Origin: CAWAMR01 sp963783095
GTDB lineage: Bacteria > Planctomycetota > Planctomycetia > Gemmatales > Gemmataceae
Direction: 5' to 3'
NCBI GenBank assembly: GCA_963783095.1
Contig: CAWAMR010000003.1
Location: forward strand, 372,001 to 436,000
Length of the DNA stretch: 64,000 nt
Positions 18,597 to 27,544 of this stretch are shown piece after piece. Position 1 is the stretch's first letter; every line of letters begins with the position of its first letter. The notes under the pieces were generated by a model. That model made no database searches. It saw only the letters and a program-made list of their open reading frames with translations, and was not told where the DNA came from. Both the position numbers and the translations under genes were made by a program.

Positions 18597-19352
18597 TCAG
18601 AACCCAGGGTCCAGGCCGCAATCGTCGGGTTCGATCTCGGAATTGATACGGTCCATGATCCAGCGATTCACGTCCCGTAGCATGTGCGGATGCAACTTGT
18701 GGCAGGTCGAGTAGGTGTGCAGCGCGACATCGACCCCGGCACTGTACAACACCCGATAATCCCGCCGGGCATCGGCCAGGGGCACGTCCTCGTTGTTGAT
18801 GCCGTGACCGATCAGCACTTTGAGTTGACGGACTTCCGGGAATCGGAACAACGGTTCGCCCTCCGAAGGACGCGGCATGACGCCGTTGAGCGAGACCACT
18901 CCGGCGACCTTGTCCGGCATCTTCAGGCCGAGCCGATAGGCCGCCGACGCGCCTTCACATAAACCGATCAAATAGATCCGCTCCGAGTGAACGTGGTAGG
19001 ACCGGCGTGTTTGTTCCACCGCCCGGAGCAAGTATTCCTCGACGAAGGCGTCGTGTTCGCCATCGTTGCCCCAGCAGTAGCCGGGTGGACCTTCGCCGGA
19101 AAAACCCGACGACAGCGGGCCACGCAGACTGATGCAAAGGTAGTTCCGCCGACTCAGGTGAGGAGCCAAACGGAGAATCTGTTCGTCACTGCTGCCGTTT
19201 CCGTGGAAGAAAACCACCAGCGGATACGGGTAAAGCGGTTCATACCCCGTAGGGAGGAAGGTGCGAACCGGGGGGGCGTGCAAGGTCGGCAATGGCGAGG
19301 TGTAATAACCTTCGTCGGGCCGAATTTGCCAGGTAATGGGGCTGCGCGGCAT
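18597..19352 (-). CDS. Phospholipase/carboxylesterase-like alpha/beta hydrolase, Cys nucleophile
   Basis: A 251-residue alpha/beta hydrolase. V-V-F-F-H-G-N-G at residues 46-53 is the oxyanion strand. The nucleophile elbow is G-L-C-E-G (130-134), so the nucleophile is Cys132 rather than the usual Ser. The acid is probably the Asp in NNEDVPLADAR, and the base a His in HKLHPHML. Cys at this position is characteristic of dienelactone hydrolases, whereas the rest of the protein looks like the carboxylesterase/phospholipase family. No signal peptide, so cytosolic. It is separated by 221 bases from the DUF262 gene and is probably a separate transcription unit. Confidence 0.8.
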   Translation of the reverse strand: MPRSPITWQIRPDEGYYTSPLPTLHAPPVRTFLPTGYEPLYPYPLVVFFHGNGSSDEQILRLAPHLSRRNYLCISLRGPLSSGFSGEGPPGYCWGNDGEHDAFVEEYLLRAVEQTRRSYHVHSERIYLIGLCEGASAAYRLGLKMPDKVAGVVSLNGVMPRPSEGEPLFRFPEVRQLKVLIGHGINNEDVPLADARRDYRVLYSAGVDVALHTYSTCHKLHPHMLRDVNRWIMDRINSEIEPDDCGLDPGF

Positions 19353-19809
19353 GAAGCAACCTGTTCATTTAATGACCACCACCAGCCACGCCAGCCGGGG
19401 GTTGAAGTCGTTCGTTACGGGGGTGCCGGGTATGGTCCGAAACGGGATTGCTGAACCGGGACGTTCGGCAGCCGGTATCACACCTGTTGGCACATGGATT
19501 TCACTTCCGTGGTGAAACCAACAACATCTATTCCACCCAAATCTACGTTGATTGCGATTTTGTGTCAATTCGTTACTCGCGCGAACTTTACAAAAAACGC
19601 TTGCTTTTCCATAATTCGTATCCGATTGCGCTGGTTAGATGGAAAGAATGGAGAAACGCGATCTGAGAAGCTACGGGGAATTTGCAGGGTACGGAAGAAG
19701 GATTACCTTCTTAGTGGTCAGTGATCAGTGGTCAGTGGCCAGTAAATACCAGAACTCGTGAGTCTCTAGTCTTTGCATTTACTGACCACCGACCACTAAT
19801 CACTGACCA
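19353..19809. other. Intergenic region, mostly non-coding
   Basis: I see no convincing gene in this gap; short open frames here lack ribosome sites and family features. Its last 100 bases are the inverted repeat listed next. The sequence around 19540-19640 is AT-richer than its surroundings and may contain the promoter of the hydrolase or of nothing in particular. Confidence 0.4.
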
Positions 19810-19812
19810 CTA
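19712..19812. repeat. AGTGGTCAGTG-family inverted repeat, copy 2
   Basis: Two 36-base arms (19712-19747 and 19777-19812) are nearly perfect reverse complements and flank a 29-base loop. The arm starts TAGTGGTCAGTGATCAGTGG. The last three bases of the right arm (CTA) are the TAG stop codon of the M48 peptidase on the minus strand, so the element is fused to the gene end. Confidence 0.9.
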
Positions 19813-21717
19813 GCTGGGTCTCGGCGTTCCCAGCACCGCGCATATTGCCCGGAGTAATTCGCTCTCGCGCACCGTTACTTTTCCATCAGCCGTAATGCAG
19901 GCCCAGCAAGCCTTTACGACGTTTTGCTTCAACGCGGGCAAGCTTTCTCGTATCACCTTCAAGGCTCGATCGAAATAGGCCAGAGAATTCGAAGAACGCG
20001 GCAAGAGTGAAGGCAATTCCCCACCGGACACAAACTGGCGCATTCCCGTTTGATAGGCCGTCAATGCTGCTTCATCGTTGTCGGCTCCTTCCCAGGCGAT
20101 CACGGAAAGCACCCGGTTCACAGGCTGAATCAATGCCGATGCGGAGCGGTATCGAATTGCGGGTTTCGGTTGCAACTGGAACGCCTGATCGAGATTGTTC
20201 GTCAACATGCAGGAGAGCGTGTATTCGAAAAGACTGAGTTGGTGGTCGGCATCAATCAGAAACTGCATTTGGTCGCGGAATGTCTGATACTGCTGAGGCG
20301 ACATTTGCCGCAAAGCCGGCATCGACATGTCGATCAGCGGAAGCCTGGCAGCCTCGTTCAGTTCGAGCGCAAAGTTTTGCAGGCGAATGGTTTCCTTCAC
20401 ATCTTTGGGATCGGCTTCGGCCTGGATATGAGCAAGCTGTTTGTCGCGGATTTCAGGTTTGCGATCCAGAAGTAACGCATAAATCAAGGCGCGTGCGCTG
20501 AAAGCCTCATGCGATGCTTCGCGCAATACATCCGGTATGGCCGTTTGAACGTCGCCGACAGTCGATAACGGTGTACTCGATCCCGAGTCCAGCGCCATCA
20601 CGGGAATCGGCATTTGCGGCAAACCCGGAATAACCGGCATTTTCGGAGTAACCCTCCCCTTTCCCGGCTCCCTGGTTTCGTCGGCATCCACGTCAACCTG
20701 CTTCACTTGCGGATACTTGCCGTCCCAGTGGGGATCGATCCGGCGAATTCGATCGGGCAGGGGCGGATGGCTGGCAAGAAGCTCGATAAAGCGCGATTTG
20801 AAGCCATCCGCGAAAAACATGTGCGCGACCTCAACCTTGCCCGGATTCTTGATGGCCGAGCCTTCGGACAAGCCGCCGATTTTTTTCAGCGCTCCACCGA
20901 TGCCCTCCGGATTGCGCGTGAACTGGATGGAGCTAGCATCGGCGAGGTACTCTCGTTGCCGGGAAATCGCCGCCTGGATGAGGGTGCCGAAAAAAGCTCC
21001 GAGCGATCCAAGAATGTATAACCCCAGGCCGACGAAGAACAGTTGGCCCGCTCCCTTGTCCTTGCTGGAGCTTCTCGACCGCGACGAGGCATCCATGATG
21101 TAGTAACCGACCAGCGACAACACCAACAGTCCAAAAATCAAGCCCATGAGACGGATATTCAGCCTCATGTCGCCGTTGAGGATATGGCTAAACTCGTGAC
21201 CGATCACGCCTTGCAGTTCATCGCGGGTCAGATAATCGAGGCAACCTTGCGACACTGCGACCACCGCATCTCCGGGAGCATGTCCCGCAGCGAATGCATT
21301 GATGCCCATCTCGTCCGGAAGCAAGTAGACCGGCGGTACGGGAACCCCGGAAGCGATCGCCATTTCCTCAACGACATTGAGGATCCGGCGTTCTCGCAGA
21401 TTCCTTGTGTTTTGCTGAATCTCCTGTCCGCCAACCAAGAGCGCCACCGCCTTGCCGCCGGATGACAACTGGGCGATTTTATACAAGCTGCCGCACCCGA
21501 TCACGACGCTGACCCCGCAGAGCACCGCAGCGAGCAAGATCGGCTGCCAGAGACTCGGCATCGTCGTTTTGTCGTCGGCAAGATCGTAAACGTACAAACC
21601 CCAAAAGACAAAGTAGGTGATTCCGACCAAAATGAGGACTGACAAAATGAACAGCACCACCAGACGGGACGTATTCCGGCGGGCAGTGTCCTGGTGTTCG
21701 AAGAAGTTGGTGGACAT
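19810..21717 (-). CDS. M48 family metallopeptidase (HtpX-like) with long C-terminal extension
   Basis: A 635-residue membrane peptidase from ATG 21717 (MSTNFFEHQ). Two membrane helices lie at residues 18-42 and 58-78. HEFSH at 174-178 is the zinc site, and R-E-Y-L-A-D-A supplies the third ligand. Two more membrane helices follow the HExxH. HtpX is about 290 residues; this protein adds over 280 residues of mainly helical sequence after P-H-W-D-G-K-Y. That extension ends with a TerB-like stretch, C-I-T-A-D-G-K-V-T-V-R-E-S-E-L-L. It lies downstream of lemA, the usual LemA-M48 pairing. Probably a membrane protein quality-control protease; the added domain's role is unknown. Confidence 0.9.
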   Translation of the reverse strand: MSTNFFEHQDTARRNTSRLVVLFILSVLILVGITYFVFWGLYVYDLADDKTTMPSLWQPILLAAVLCGVSVVIGCGSLYKIAQLSSGGKAVALLVGGQEIQQNTRNLRERRILNVVEEMAIASGVPVPPVYLLPDEMGINAFAAGHAPGDAVVAVSQGCLDYLTRDELQGVIGHEFSHILNGDMRLNIRLMGLIFGLLVLSLVGYYIMDASSRSRSSSKDKGAGQLFFVGLGLYILGSLGAFFGTLIQAAISRQREYLADASSIQFTRNPEGIGGALKKIGGLSEGSAIKNPGKVEVAHMFFADGFKSRFIELLASHPPLPDRIRRIDPHWDGKYPQVKQVDVDADETREPGKGRVTPKMPVIPGLPQMPIPVMALDSGSSTPLSTVGDVQTAIPDVLREASHEAFSARALIYALLLDRKPEIRDKQLAHIQAEADPKDVKETIRLQNFALELNEAARLPLIDMSMPALRQMSPQQYQTFRDQMQFLIDADHQLSLFEYTLSCMLTNNLDQAFQLQPKPAIRYRSASALIQPVNRVLSVIAWEGADNDEAALTAYQTGMRQFVSGGELPSLLPRSSNSLAYFDRALKVIRESLPALKQNVVKACWACITADGKVTVRESELLRAICAVLGTPRPS

Positions 21718-21724
21718 GAGTCTT

Positions 21725-21780
21725 TCAATTGACAATTGACAACTTTCTATCCCATTATCAATTATCAATTATCAATTTTC
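21725..21780. repeat. AT-rich TCAATTA direct repeats between M48 and lemA
   Basis: TCAATTGACAATTGACAA is followed by three spaced copies of ATTATCA. The two halves are partly complementary, so the region can fold into an AT-rich hairpin. It fills the 68-base gap between lemA and the M48 gene. Confidence 0.55.
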
Positions 21781-21785
21781 CATTA

Positions 21786-22381
21786 TTAGAAGGATACTTT
21801 CACTGCCTCGCGGGCGGGAGCTTCTGTTTCGAGCAATTGCGCTTCGGTAAAGCCGAACATTCCGGCGACCATCACCGTTGGAAAGACTGCTCGCGAATTG
21901 TTGTAAGTTGTCACCGCGTCGTTGAAGGCTTGTCTGGCAAAGCCAACCTTGTTTTCGGTCGAAGTAAGCTCTTCTTGAAGCGACAACATATTCTGATTGG
22001 CTTTCAGATCGGGATATGCTTCCGACAATGCGAACAGCCGGCCGAGCGAACTGCTGAGTTGACCTTCCGCCTGGCTCAATTCCTTCATCGCGCCAGGCTC
22101 ACCCGGATTGGCAGCGGCTTTCTGACCGGCAGTAACGGCCATGTTCGCGCCTTGATGACTTCTTCAAGGGTGCCCTTCTCGTGAGCCATGTAGCCCTTGA
22201 CGCATTCGACGAGGTTGGGGATCAAATCATAGCGGCGCTTGAGTTGGACATCGATTTGCGCGAACGAGTTCTTGTAGCGGTTTCGGCCGACGACAAGTGC
22301 GTTATAAGTTGCGATCATCCAAAGGATGAGCAAAAGAACCAGTGAACCGACAACAATCAGAATTATCGTGGCGTTTTCCAT
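21786..22381 (-). CDS. lemA: LemA family protein, frameshifted
   Basis: The first frame gives an N-terminal membrane helix (residues 5-25) followed by Y-N-A-L-V-V-G-R-N-R-Y-K-N-S-F-A-Q-I-D-V-Q-L-K-R-R-Y-D-L-I-P-N-L-V, the diagnostic LemA block. Near 22141 the sequence G-C-G-C-G-A-A-C-A-T lacks one base: the frame changes after E-E-V-I-K-A-R and resumes as M-A-V-T-A-G-Q-K-A-A. The rest (L-S-S-S-L-G-R-L-F-A-L-S-E-A-Y-P-D-L-K-A-N-Q-N) is typical LemA. The repaired length of about 197 residues is normal. LemA proteins are inner-membrane coiled-coil proteins, commonly paired with M48 peptidases as here. Confidence 0.85.
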
Positions 22382-22511
22382 GTGGGTTCTCGGAGCCGGT
22401 GGAAGCTGGATAACAGGTTATTCGCCACAGCAGAGAAAAGATTTGCGCTGCGTCGAGTCGTTGTGGAGATGATGGGAACTTGGAACAAGGTCGTCAAGGG
22501 AAGGAATTCAG

Positions 22512-22600
22512 TAGTGGTCAGTGATCAGTGGTCAGTGGTCAGAAAATACCGGACCCGCGATTGTATTTTCTGACCACTGACCACTAATCACTGACCACTA
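22512..22600. repeat. AGTGGTCAGTG-family inverted repeat, copy 3
   Basis: Two 37-base arms (22512-22548 and 22564-22600) match with one mismatch around a 15-base loop. The arm shares its first 31 bases almost exactly with copy 2, but the loop differs. It ends 3 bases before the stop codon of the sulfite-oxidase-like gene, so it may also act as that gene's terminator. Confidence 0.9.
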
Positions 22601-22603
22601 TTT

Positions 22604-23725
22604 TCACATCACCATGATCGCGCGATATTGAATCTCGTTTCGCCCGGACTTCGGATAGGGTCGTGGTTCAGGCTGCGCGAAGTCGTTCAAATCGATAGTT
22701 CGCACCCGGAATTCATAGGCTCCCGCTTTCAGGTCTTTCAGCGTGACGTGCCAGGGTGCGACGCTGAAGCGCATCGGCCATTCCTTCGGTTTACCTTCCG
22801 CCGTGAAACCCCAAACATCCTTGGGCATCACGCCCTCGGGCAAGCTGCCGCCCCAGTTGGTGGGGGCCGGGTCGATCGCGCAAGGCTCCCACTTGGCTTT
22901 CTGCCATGCGGGATCATCGTCGTCGAGAGTTCCATGCTTTCCCGTTTCGGGGCGCAGCCAGAACTCCACGCGCTTCAGACCCGACCAGCCTACCATCGCC
23001 GTGCCGCGAATGGTGATGGGGTCGCCAGCCTTGAACGCCGCTGGGCCTTGGTCGATGTAGGCAGCGGTCTTCAGGTACGAATCGGGATCGTTGTTTGCTT
23101 CCGCATAGGTATCGTTGGTTTTGTAATCGTTGGTCAGTGTGATGCGCTGAAGCCATTTGATTGACTTGAAGCCATGCGACCAGGGCACGATGAGCCGAAC
23201 CGGCCCGCCCCGAACCAACGAAATGGCCTGGCCGTTGAGCCGATAGGCCACAAACGGTCCAAGATCCCAGGGCGGGGTTTCCATGATCTGGTTGTACCCC
23301 AGCGACGACTGAAACATTTGCTTGGGATCGTTGTTGTGGAAGCCGTGCCAAAAGACTCGTCGGATGTTCTTCACCTTGCCTACGAGCTTGAGCACTTCGC
23401 GCAGCGGCACTCCCTCCCACAAACCCTGGCCGAGCGGCTGAGCGATGTTGAGGCATTGCATGGCCTTCAGGAATTTGACCCCATGCTTTTTCCCCAACGC
23501 CTCAATCGCAGCGAAATCGAGGGCGGTGTTGTCGTCGAGTTTGCGCGGTTTTTCGATGGAAGTGCTGCCATCGCTGACGATCTCCAAACGCCACGTTTCG
23601 GGGGTTAGTTTGGCTTTGACAAGGGCATCCCCCTGAAGGGAATGAGGCTGGGGATTGCCCCGGCTTACATCGCGGAAGGATTCGGGTTTGGTGAGGAATG
23701 GTTTCGATGCGGTTGATTGCTGCAT
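22604..23725 (-). CDS. Sulfite-oxidase-like molybdopterin oxidoreductase
   Basis: A 373-residue protein with the sulfite oxidase core. The molybdenum ligand is probably Cys91 in K-A-M-Q-C-L-N. The cofactor-binding segment is G-G-P-V-R-L-I-V-P-W-S-H-G-F-K-S-I-K-W-L. The C-terminal 130 residues form the Ig-like Mo-co dimerisation domain (G-T-A-M-V-G-W-S-G-L-K-R-V-E-F-W). There is no cytochrome b5 domain and no Tat signal, so electron acceptor and location are unclear. The substrate could be sulfite or another small oxyanion. The gene stands alone, flanked by an inverted repeat downstream and about 420 non-coding bases upstream. Confidence 0.87.
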   Translation of the reverse strand: MQQSTASKPFLTKPESFRDVSRGNPQPHSLQGDALVKAKLTPETWRLEIVSDGSTSIEKPRKLDDNTALDFAAIEALGKKHGVKFLKAMQCLNIAQPLGQGLWEGVPLREVLKLVGKVKNIRRVFWHGFHNNDPKQMFQSSLGYNQIMETPPWDLGPFVAYRLNGQAISLVRGGPVRLIVPWSHGFKSIKWLQRITLTNDYKTNDTYAEANNDPDSYLKTAAYIDQGPAAFKAGDPITIRGTAMVGWSGLKRVEFWLRPETGKHGTLDDDDPAWQKAKWEPCAIDPAPTNWGGSLPEGVMPKDVWGFTAEGKPKEWPMRFSVAPWHVTLKDLKAGAYEFRVRTIDLNDFAQPEPRPYPKSGRNEIQYRAIMVM

Positions 23726-24146
23726 GGCAGTCCGTCCTACGAGACAAACTCGCTAACGAGTTGGAGGTAGCAGGCGATTGGATCTACTCTCGCGTGGATT
23801 GGCTGGGAAAGGGACAGTTCAAGAGAACGGTGTAGATTACACCGAGTGGAACGGTTGAAACAAGCGAAAAAAGCAAATGTTTCGCGCAGCGCCATCACTC
23901 AAGTTGCGTCAGCGACGCTTGATGCGCTCGCAATCGTGCATGCATCAACAATCAAGCCTTGCTACGCGAGGCCGTGCTTTACCGGAAGGAATCCGGGCGT
24001 TGAAACGCTCGGCTACCATCAATCGACTGCTACGCAGTGAAGACATTGCCGCAATGACTGAAGCGGAATACGGCAATACCTCTGCCAATTCATCAAAGAA
24101 GGGCCGGTTGAATGCGGGCGAGGCCCCCGGAAATAAGCGTCATTCC
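23726..24146. other. Intergenic region without recognisable gene
   Basis: This 421-base gap contains a short perfect hairpin (AACTCGCTAACGAGTT near 23745) and scattered short inverted words. Open frames here have no ribosome site and no family resemblance. I see nothing else. Confidence 0.4.
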
Positions 24147-25853
24147 TCACTGCGCCGGCCCGACCCCGAGAATCGTCACCTTTGGTTGCGGCAGATTCAC
24201 CGGTTCTGATAACTCGCATCGTCCCACGTTGCCTGCCCGATCGCGCGCTTCCAGCATGACATACACTTCACTCCCAATCCCTTGCGGCACCGTCCAGCGG
24301 AAACTGCCGTCGTTGCGCACGCGGGTTGCAATCAGCTTCCACTGGCTTTCGGCCTTGGTCTTGTAGAACAAACTGATCGGATCGTGAAGGATGTTCTTGT
24401 CTTGCGCGGTCCACTGGATGGTTACGGTTCCCAGTTCCGCACCGGTGCCCAGAGTCACCGGCAACAAGTTTACCACCGGTTTGGTGATGTCCACTTCGAC
24501 AAAGGCATCGGGTGAATCACTGGTTAAGGGCGGCTGACTGTTGCCATTGGTTTTCGCCTTGATGCCAAAGTACCCTTCTCCCGGCAGCAGGAGTTTCGCC
24601 GGGCTGTGCCCCGGCGTTTCATCCACCAGCTTTTGCCAGCTTTGTCCATTGTCGCGAGTTGCCCAGAATTCAATGCGCGGCGGGCCGGCAAACGGCGTCG
24701 TTTCCACTGCATATTCCAGACTGCAGCGCGGCGCATTCAGAATCGCGTGCTTGCCTGCGGTCGGTGACGGGGTCTCCGATGTTGCCCTGGGAGGCATGGC
24801 ACCTGTCGATTTTTGTTGGTTGGTCTGATTCTGGGCATAATACGGATTCATCGAAGGCGGCGAGAGATCGTAGTAGAGCGGCTTGCTCTTGTCGCCCGTT
24901 GCCGGAACGGGCGGATTGGGATTGGGGATTGCGCCCGGCGCAACGGGCGGCACTGGGATTTTCAATGAAGTATCCGTCCCCGATTTGGCATCCGGCAGTA
25001 TGATGGGAGCGTCCAGCGGCGGCAGATCCTTTTTCATACCGGCATCGTTGGGCATCTTCAAATCCTGAGAAAAATTGGTCTCAGTGATCTTTCCATTGAG
25101 TTGCATGGGTGGTGGGTCAACGGCAATGCCGACGGGTAATGCTCCTGGTTCTGACTTCGGCTGCGCCGACAGACCCAGGCGTTGCGTCTGATCGCTCAAA
25201 TCGACGAACTTGGTGCCGAAGTTCCCGGCGAGGTCAATGGCGCTGATACGGATCTTCCCTTCCAGAAGATTGCGATCGTGCACCCGAAAGATCCCAGGAG
25301 AGTTTGGCCCCATTCCAGGGAACGATTTCCACCCGGCACCCTCGGGGTACTCGAGTTTGACCGATGCCCAATTGGGATTGGCGTCGATCATTTCCACTTT
25401 CAGGTAAAGCTCGCTATTGCCAATGGGTGCTTGTACGACACCAAGCTGCGGCGGTTGTGTGTCGACGACGATGATCTGATGAGGAGCACGGCCTTCAAAA
25501 CTCGGTGGATTGAACCGACCCTCGCGATCGACCGTTACGAAAATGAACGCATATTCGCCATCCTTCTCCGCGCGATATTCAAACATCGTTTGCGAAGGAG
25601 AACCTGTCAACGCACATTTCCAGTCGCTCCCCGGAGTTTTCACGAACAGTTTAATCTCTCGGAGAGACGTGCGAACCCTTTCGGGGAGTGGTTCGATCGG
25701 CAGCGCCAGCAACGGATTGCGGACATACGTGGGCTTGGGCCCGGTGCTGGGAATCGCGCGATAGGGACTCTGCTGGGCCTTGATCGGTGCCACGGTCAAA
25801 GCCATTCCCAGTATCGCGCACCACCCCGCGGTTCGCATTCTTGTGCGGTTCAC
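24147..25853 (-). CDS. Exported protein with Ig/FN3-like repeats
   Basis: A 568-residue protein with an N-terminal signal peptide (hydrophobic residues 10-24, then APIKAQQ). It contains three to four beta-sandwich repeats, each around 90 residues. They are marked by Y-A-F-I-F-V-T-V-D-R-E-G-R, I-R-I-S-A-I-D-L-A-G-N-F-G, V-E-F-W-A-T-R-D-N-G-Q-S-W and V-M-L-E-A-R-D-R-A-G-N-V-G, linked by a Pro-rich disordered middle. A-x-D-x-A-G-N is typical of bacterial surface Ig-like domains. No catalytic motif. Probably structural or adhesive. The next gene upstream on the same strand is also an exported protein; the two are separated by a long hairpin. Confidence 0.8.
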   Translation of the reverse strand: MNRTRMRTAGWCAILGMALTVAPIKAQQSPYRAIPSTGPKPTYVRNPLLALPIEPLPERVRTSLREIKLFVKTPGSDWKCALTGSPSQTMFEYRAEKDGEYAFIFVTVDREGRFNPPSFEGRAPHQIIVVDTQPPQLGVVQAPIGNSELYLKVEMIDANPNWASVKLEYPEGAGWKSFPGMGPNSPGIFRVHDRNLLEGKIRISAIDLAGNFGTKFVDLSDQTQRLGLSAQPKSEPGALPVGIAVDPPPMQLNGKITETNFSQDLKMPNDAGMKKDLPPLDAPIILPDAKSGTDTSLKIPVPPVAPGAIPNPNPPVPATGDKSKPLYYDLSPPSMNPYYAQNQTNQQKSTGAMPPRATSETPSPTAGKHAILNAPRCSLEYAVETTPFAGPPRIEFWATRDNGQSWQKLVDETPGHSPAKLLLPGEGYFGIKAKTNGNSQPPLTSDSPDAFVEVDITKPVVNLLPVTLGTGAELGTVTIQWTAQDKNILHDPISLFYKTKAESQWKLIATRVRNDGSFRWTVPQGIGSEVYVMLEARDRAGNVGRCELSEPVNLPQPKVTILGVGPAQ

Positions 25854-25875
25854 AGCTCATATCCCCCTTTTAGTT

Positions 25876-25951
25876 CCAAGTTCCGTAGCGGCGGCTTCCA
25901 GCCGCCGTCTGCAACCTCACGGCGGCTGGAAGCCGCCGCTACGGAACTTGG
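25876..25951. repeat. Perfect 33-bp inverted repeat
   Basis: Arms 25876-25908 and 25919-25951 are exact reverse complements around a 10-base loop. The arm contains the GC-rich palindromic word GCGGCGGCTTCCAGCCGCCG, so each arm could also fold on itself. It lies between two minus-strand genes and could terminate the upstream one. Confidence 0.9.
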
Positions 25952-25977
25952 TACTACTTTTTGCATCCCCCAACTCT

Positions 25978-27353
25978 TTAGTTTCTTCCCACCCGAAGCT
26001 CGACCGGGAGCCGAACGCCGGGGCTATCCGGTTTGTTCTGATCCACGACGGTCACCCAAAGGGTGTAATCGCCCGGTGCCAGCGTTTCCGGCACCGTAAA
26101 TCGGTAGGTGTGGTAGTAGTCCTGCGGCGGTGTGTGGGCACGATCATCTTTCTTCAAATCCCAGTACACGATCTGCCGGCCTTGCGTGTCGCAAATCTCC
26201 AGTCGAGTGGCAAGTTTGATCGAGTAGATTTCGGCAGTGCCCCCGACCGGTGCAATACTCCCCAGCGATTTGGCGTCCGGTTGTGGATTTTCAACGATCG
26301 CTTTACAGGTGAAATTGCGAATCTCCAGATAGAGATGCACCATGTCTTTCGGACGGAATTCGTGATGCGGTTCAAACGCCTCCACCTCCCCGAACTTGCG
26401 TACGGCCCGGCAGAAGCAAACCCGTTCCAAGCGCAACGCGGCCTTGGACTTTAGCATGGCGGTTGCCTGTTGCAGGCGATCCACCAGGGCCGCGAGTTCT
26501 TCGGGCGGAAGGCTCTGCATGCTCTTCTCGCCGAGCCGAACCATCAGCGGCATCAGATACAACAATACATCCTGGTTGCTCGGATCGAGTCGGCGCAACA
26601 TCGCAACCGCCTCATCGGGCCGGTTGTTCTGAAAGCGCGCAGCGCATTGATGAGAACCGTTTCGTTCGCTCCGGATGTCTGCATGACGACCGGCTCCCCG
26701 GCGGGCTGGGTCGGGATTGGCATCGGAACGGAAGTTCTTGTCGCGCGAAATTCAGGCTGGCCTTGGGGTGTTGTCGAAAGTTGCGGGACATCCAGCGCCG
26801 GCAAGCTTTTTGGATTTGGCGGCAATACGCGATCATTCCGACTCGGCAAAATATGTTTTTCGTCCGGCGGATCGAGAACCAGGTTCTCATACGCTTTGGC
26901 CGAGGAACTGGTTTCGACCGGAGTTTCGCCGCCGAGATTGGGCCACTTGGGACGGATTACGACATCATCGTTGGTCGGAACCGTTGCAGGCTGAGCTGAA
27001 GATTTAGGCGGATCGGGCCGATTCAGCGCGGGATCCTTTTGCTTTACCAACTCCTTCGGCAACTCATCGGGCTGCGTCGCGACGCCGACAATCGGTGCAT
27101 CGACCAAACCCTTGCCGCCGGTTTGAACCATCGGTAACGGACCACTCACATTGCGCGAGTTGGGAACGCCGGCAACCTGGGGCTGACCGGGAACCACCGT
27201 TGTGCCGGGCAACCGACTTTGCTGATAGTACCCTACAGGAACACCTGTGTTGGCATTGGCCCAATACGGATCGGTAGGATTCCAGTTGCTCACGCAGGCG
27301 GGCAACAGGAAAGCGCACAGGCCCGCACCGGCATAGCCGATTCGTCGGATCAT
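25978..27353 (-). CDS. Pro-rich lipoprotein with C-terminal beta domain, frameshifted
   Basis: From ATG 27353 (MIRRIGYAGAGLCAFLLPAC) there is a signal peptide with lipobox L-P-A-C, so it is a membrane-anchored lipoprotein. A Pro-rich disordered region of about 200 residues follows, then a helical stretch N-A-L-R-A-F. Near 26628 the frame shifts by one base to N-N-R-P-D-E-A-V-A-M-L-R-R-L-D-P-S-N-Q-D. The remaining 200 residues end in a beta domain (Y-H-T-Y-R-F-T-V-P-E-T-L-A-P-G-D-Y-T-L). Restoring one base gives about 458 residues. The function is unknown; the domain order suggests a periplasmic or surface protein. Confidence 0.7.
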
Positions 27354-27463
27354 CCCAGACCTCGCCTTTCTGGACAGAAATCCGTCTACCCCATCAACGG
27401 ACAAATCGACTCATAACATTCTCTAACGTGTGGTCAAGAGCAAATTCGCTCGCTGGATTGTTC

Positions 27464-27544
27464 GGGTGTAGCCAAGTTCTCTGGGGGATCGTAGCGGCGG
27501 CAGGATGCCGCCGCTACGATCCCCCAGAGAACTTGGCTACACCC
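27464..27544. repeat. Perfect 39-bp inverted repeat with 3-base loop
   Basis: Arms 27464-27502 and 27506-27544 are exact reverse complements around GGA. The arm centre holds GTAGCGGCGGCA. The stop codon (TAG, 27537-27539 on the minus strand) of the small membrane protein lies inside the right arm, so the element overlaps the coding sequence end. Confidence 0.95.

Noticed and set aside
14397..19352. An integrated prophage or genomic island with attachment sites
   Set aside because: I found no integrase, tRNA or direct repeats flanking the cassette; neighbours are ordinary genes.
21786..22381. Programmed ribosomal frameshift in lemA and similar genes
   Set aside because: No slippery heptamer or downstream structure is common to the break sites, and the required shifts differ in direction between genes.
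22604..23725. A Tat-exported YedY/MsrP-type enzyme
   Set aside because: There is no twin-arginine signal, and the C-terminal dimerisation domain places it with sulfite oxidases instead.
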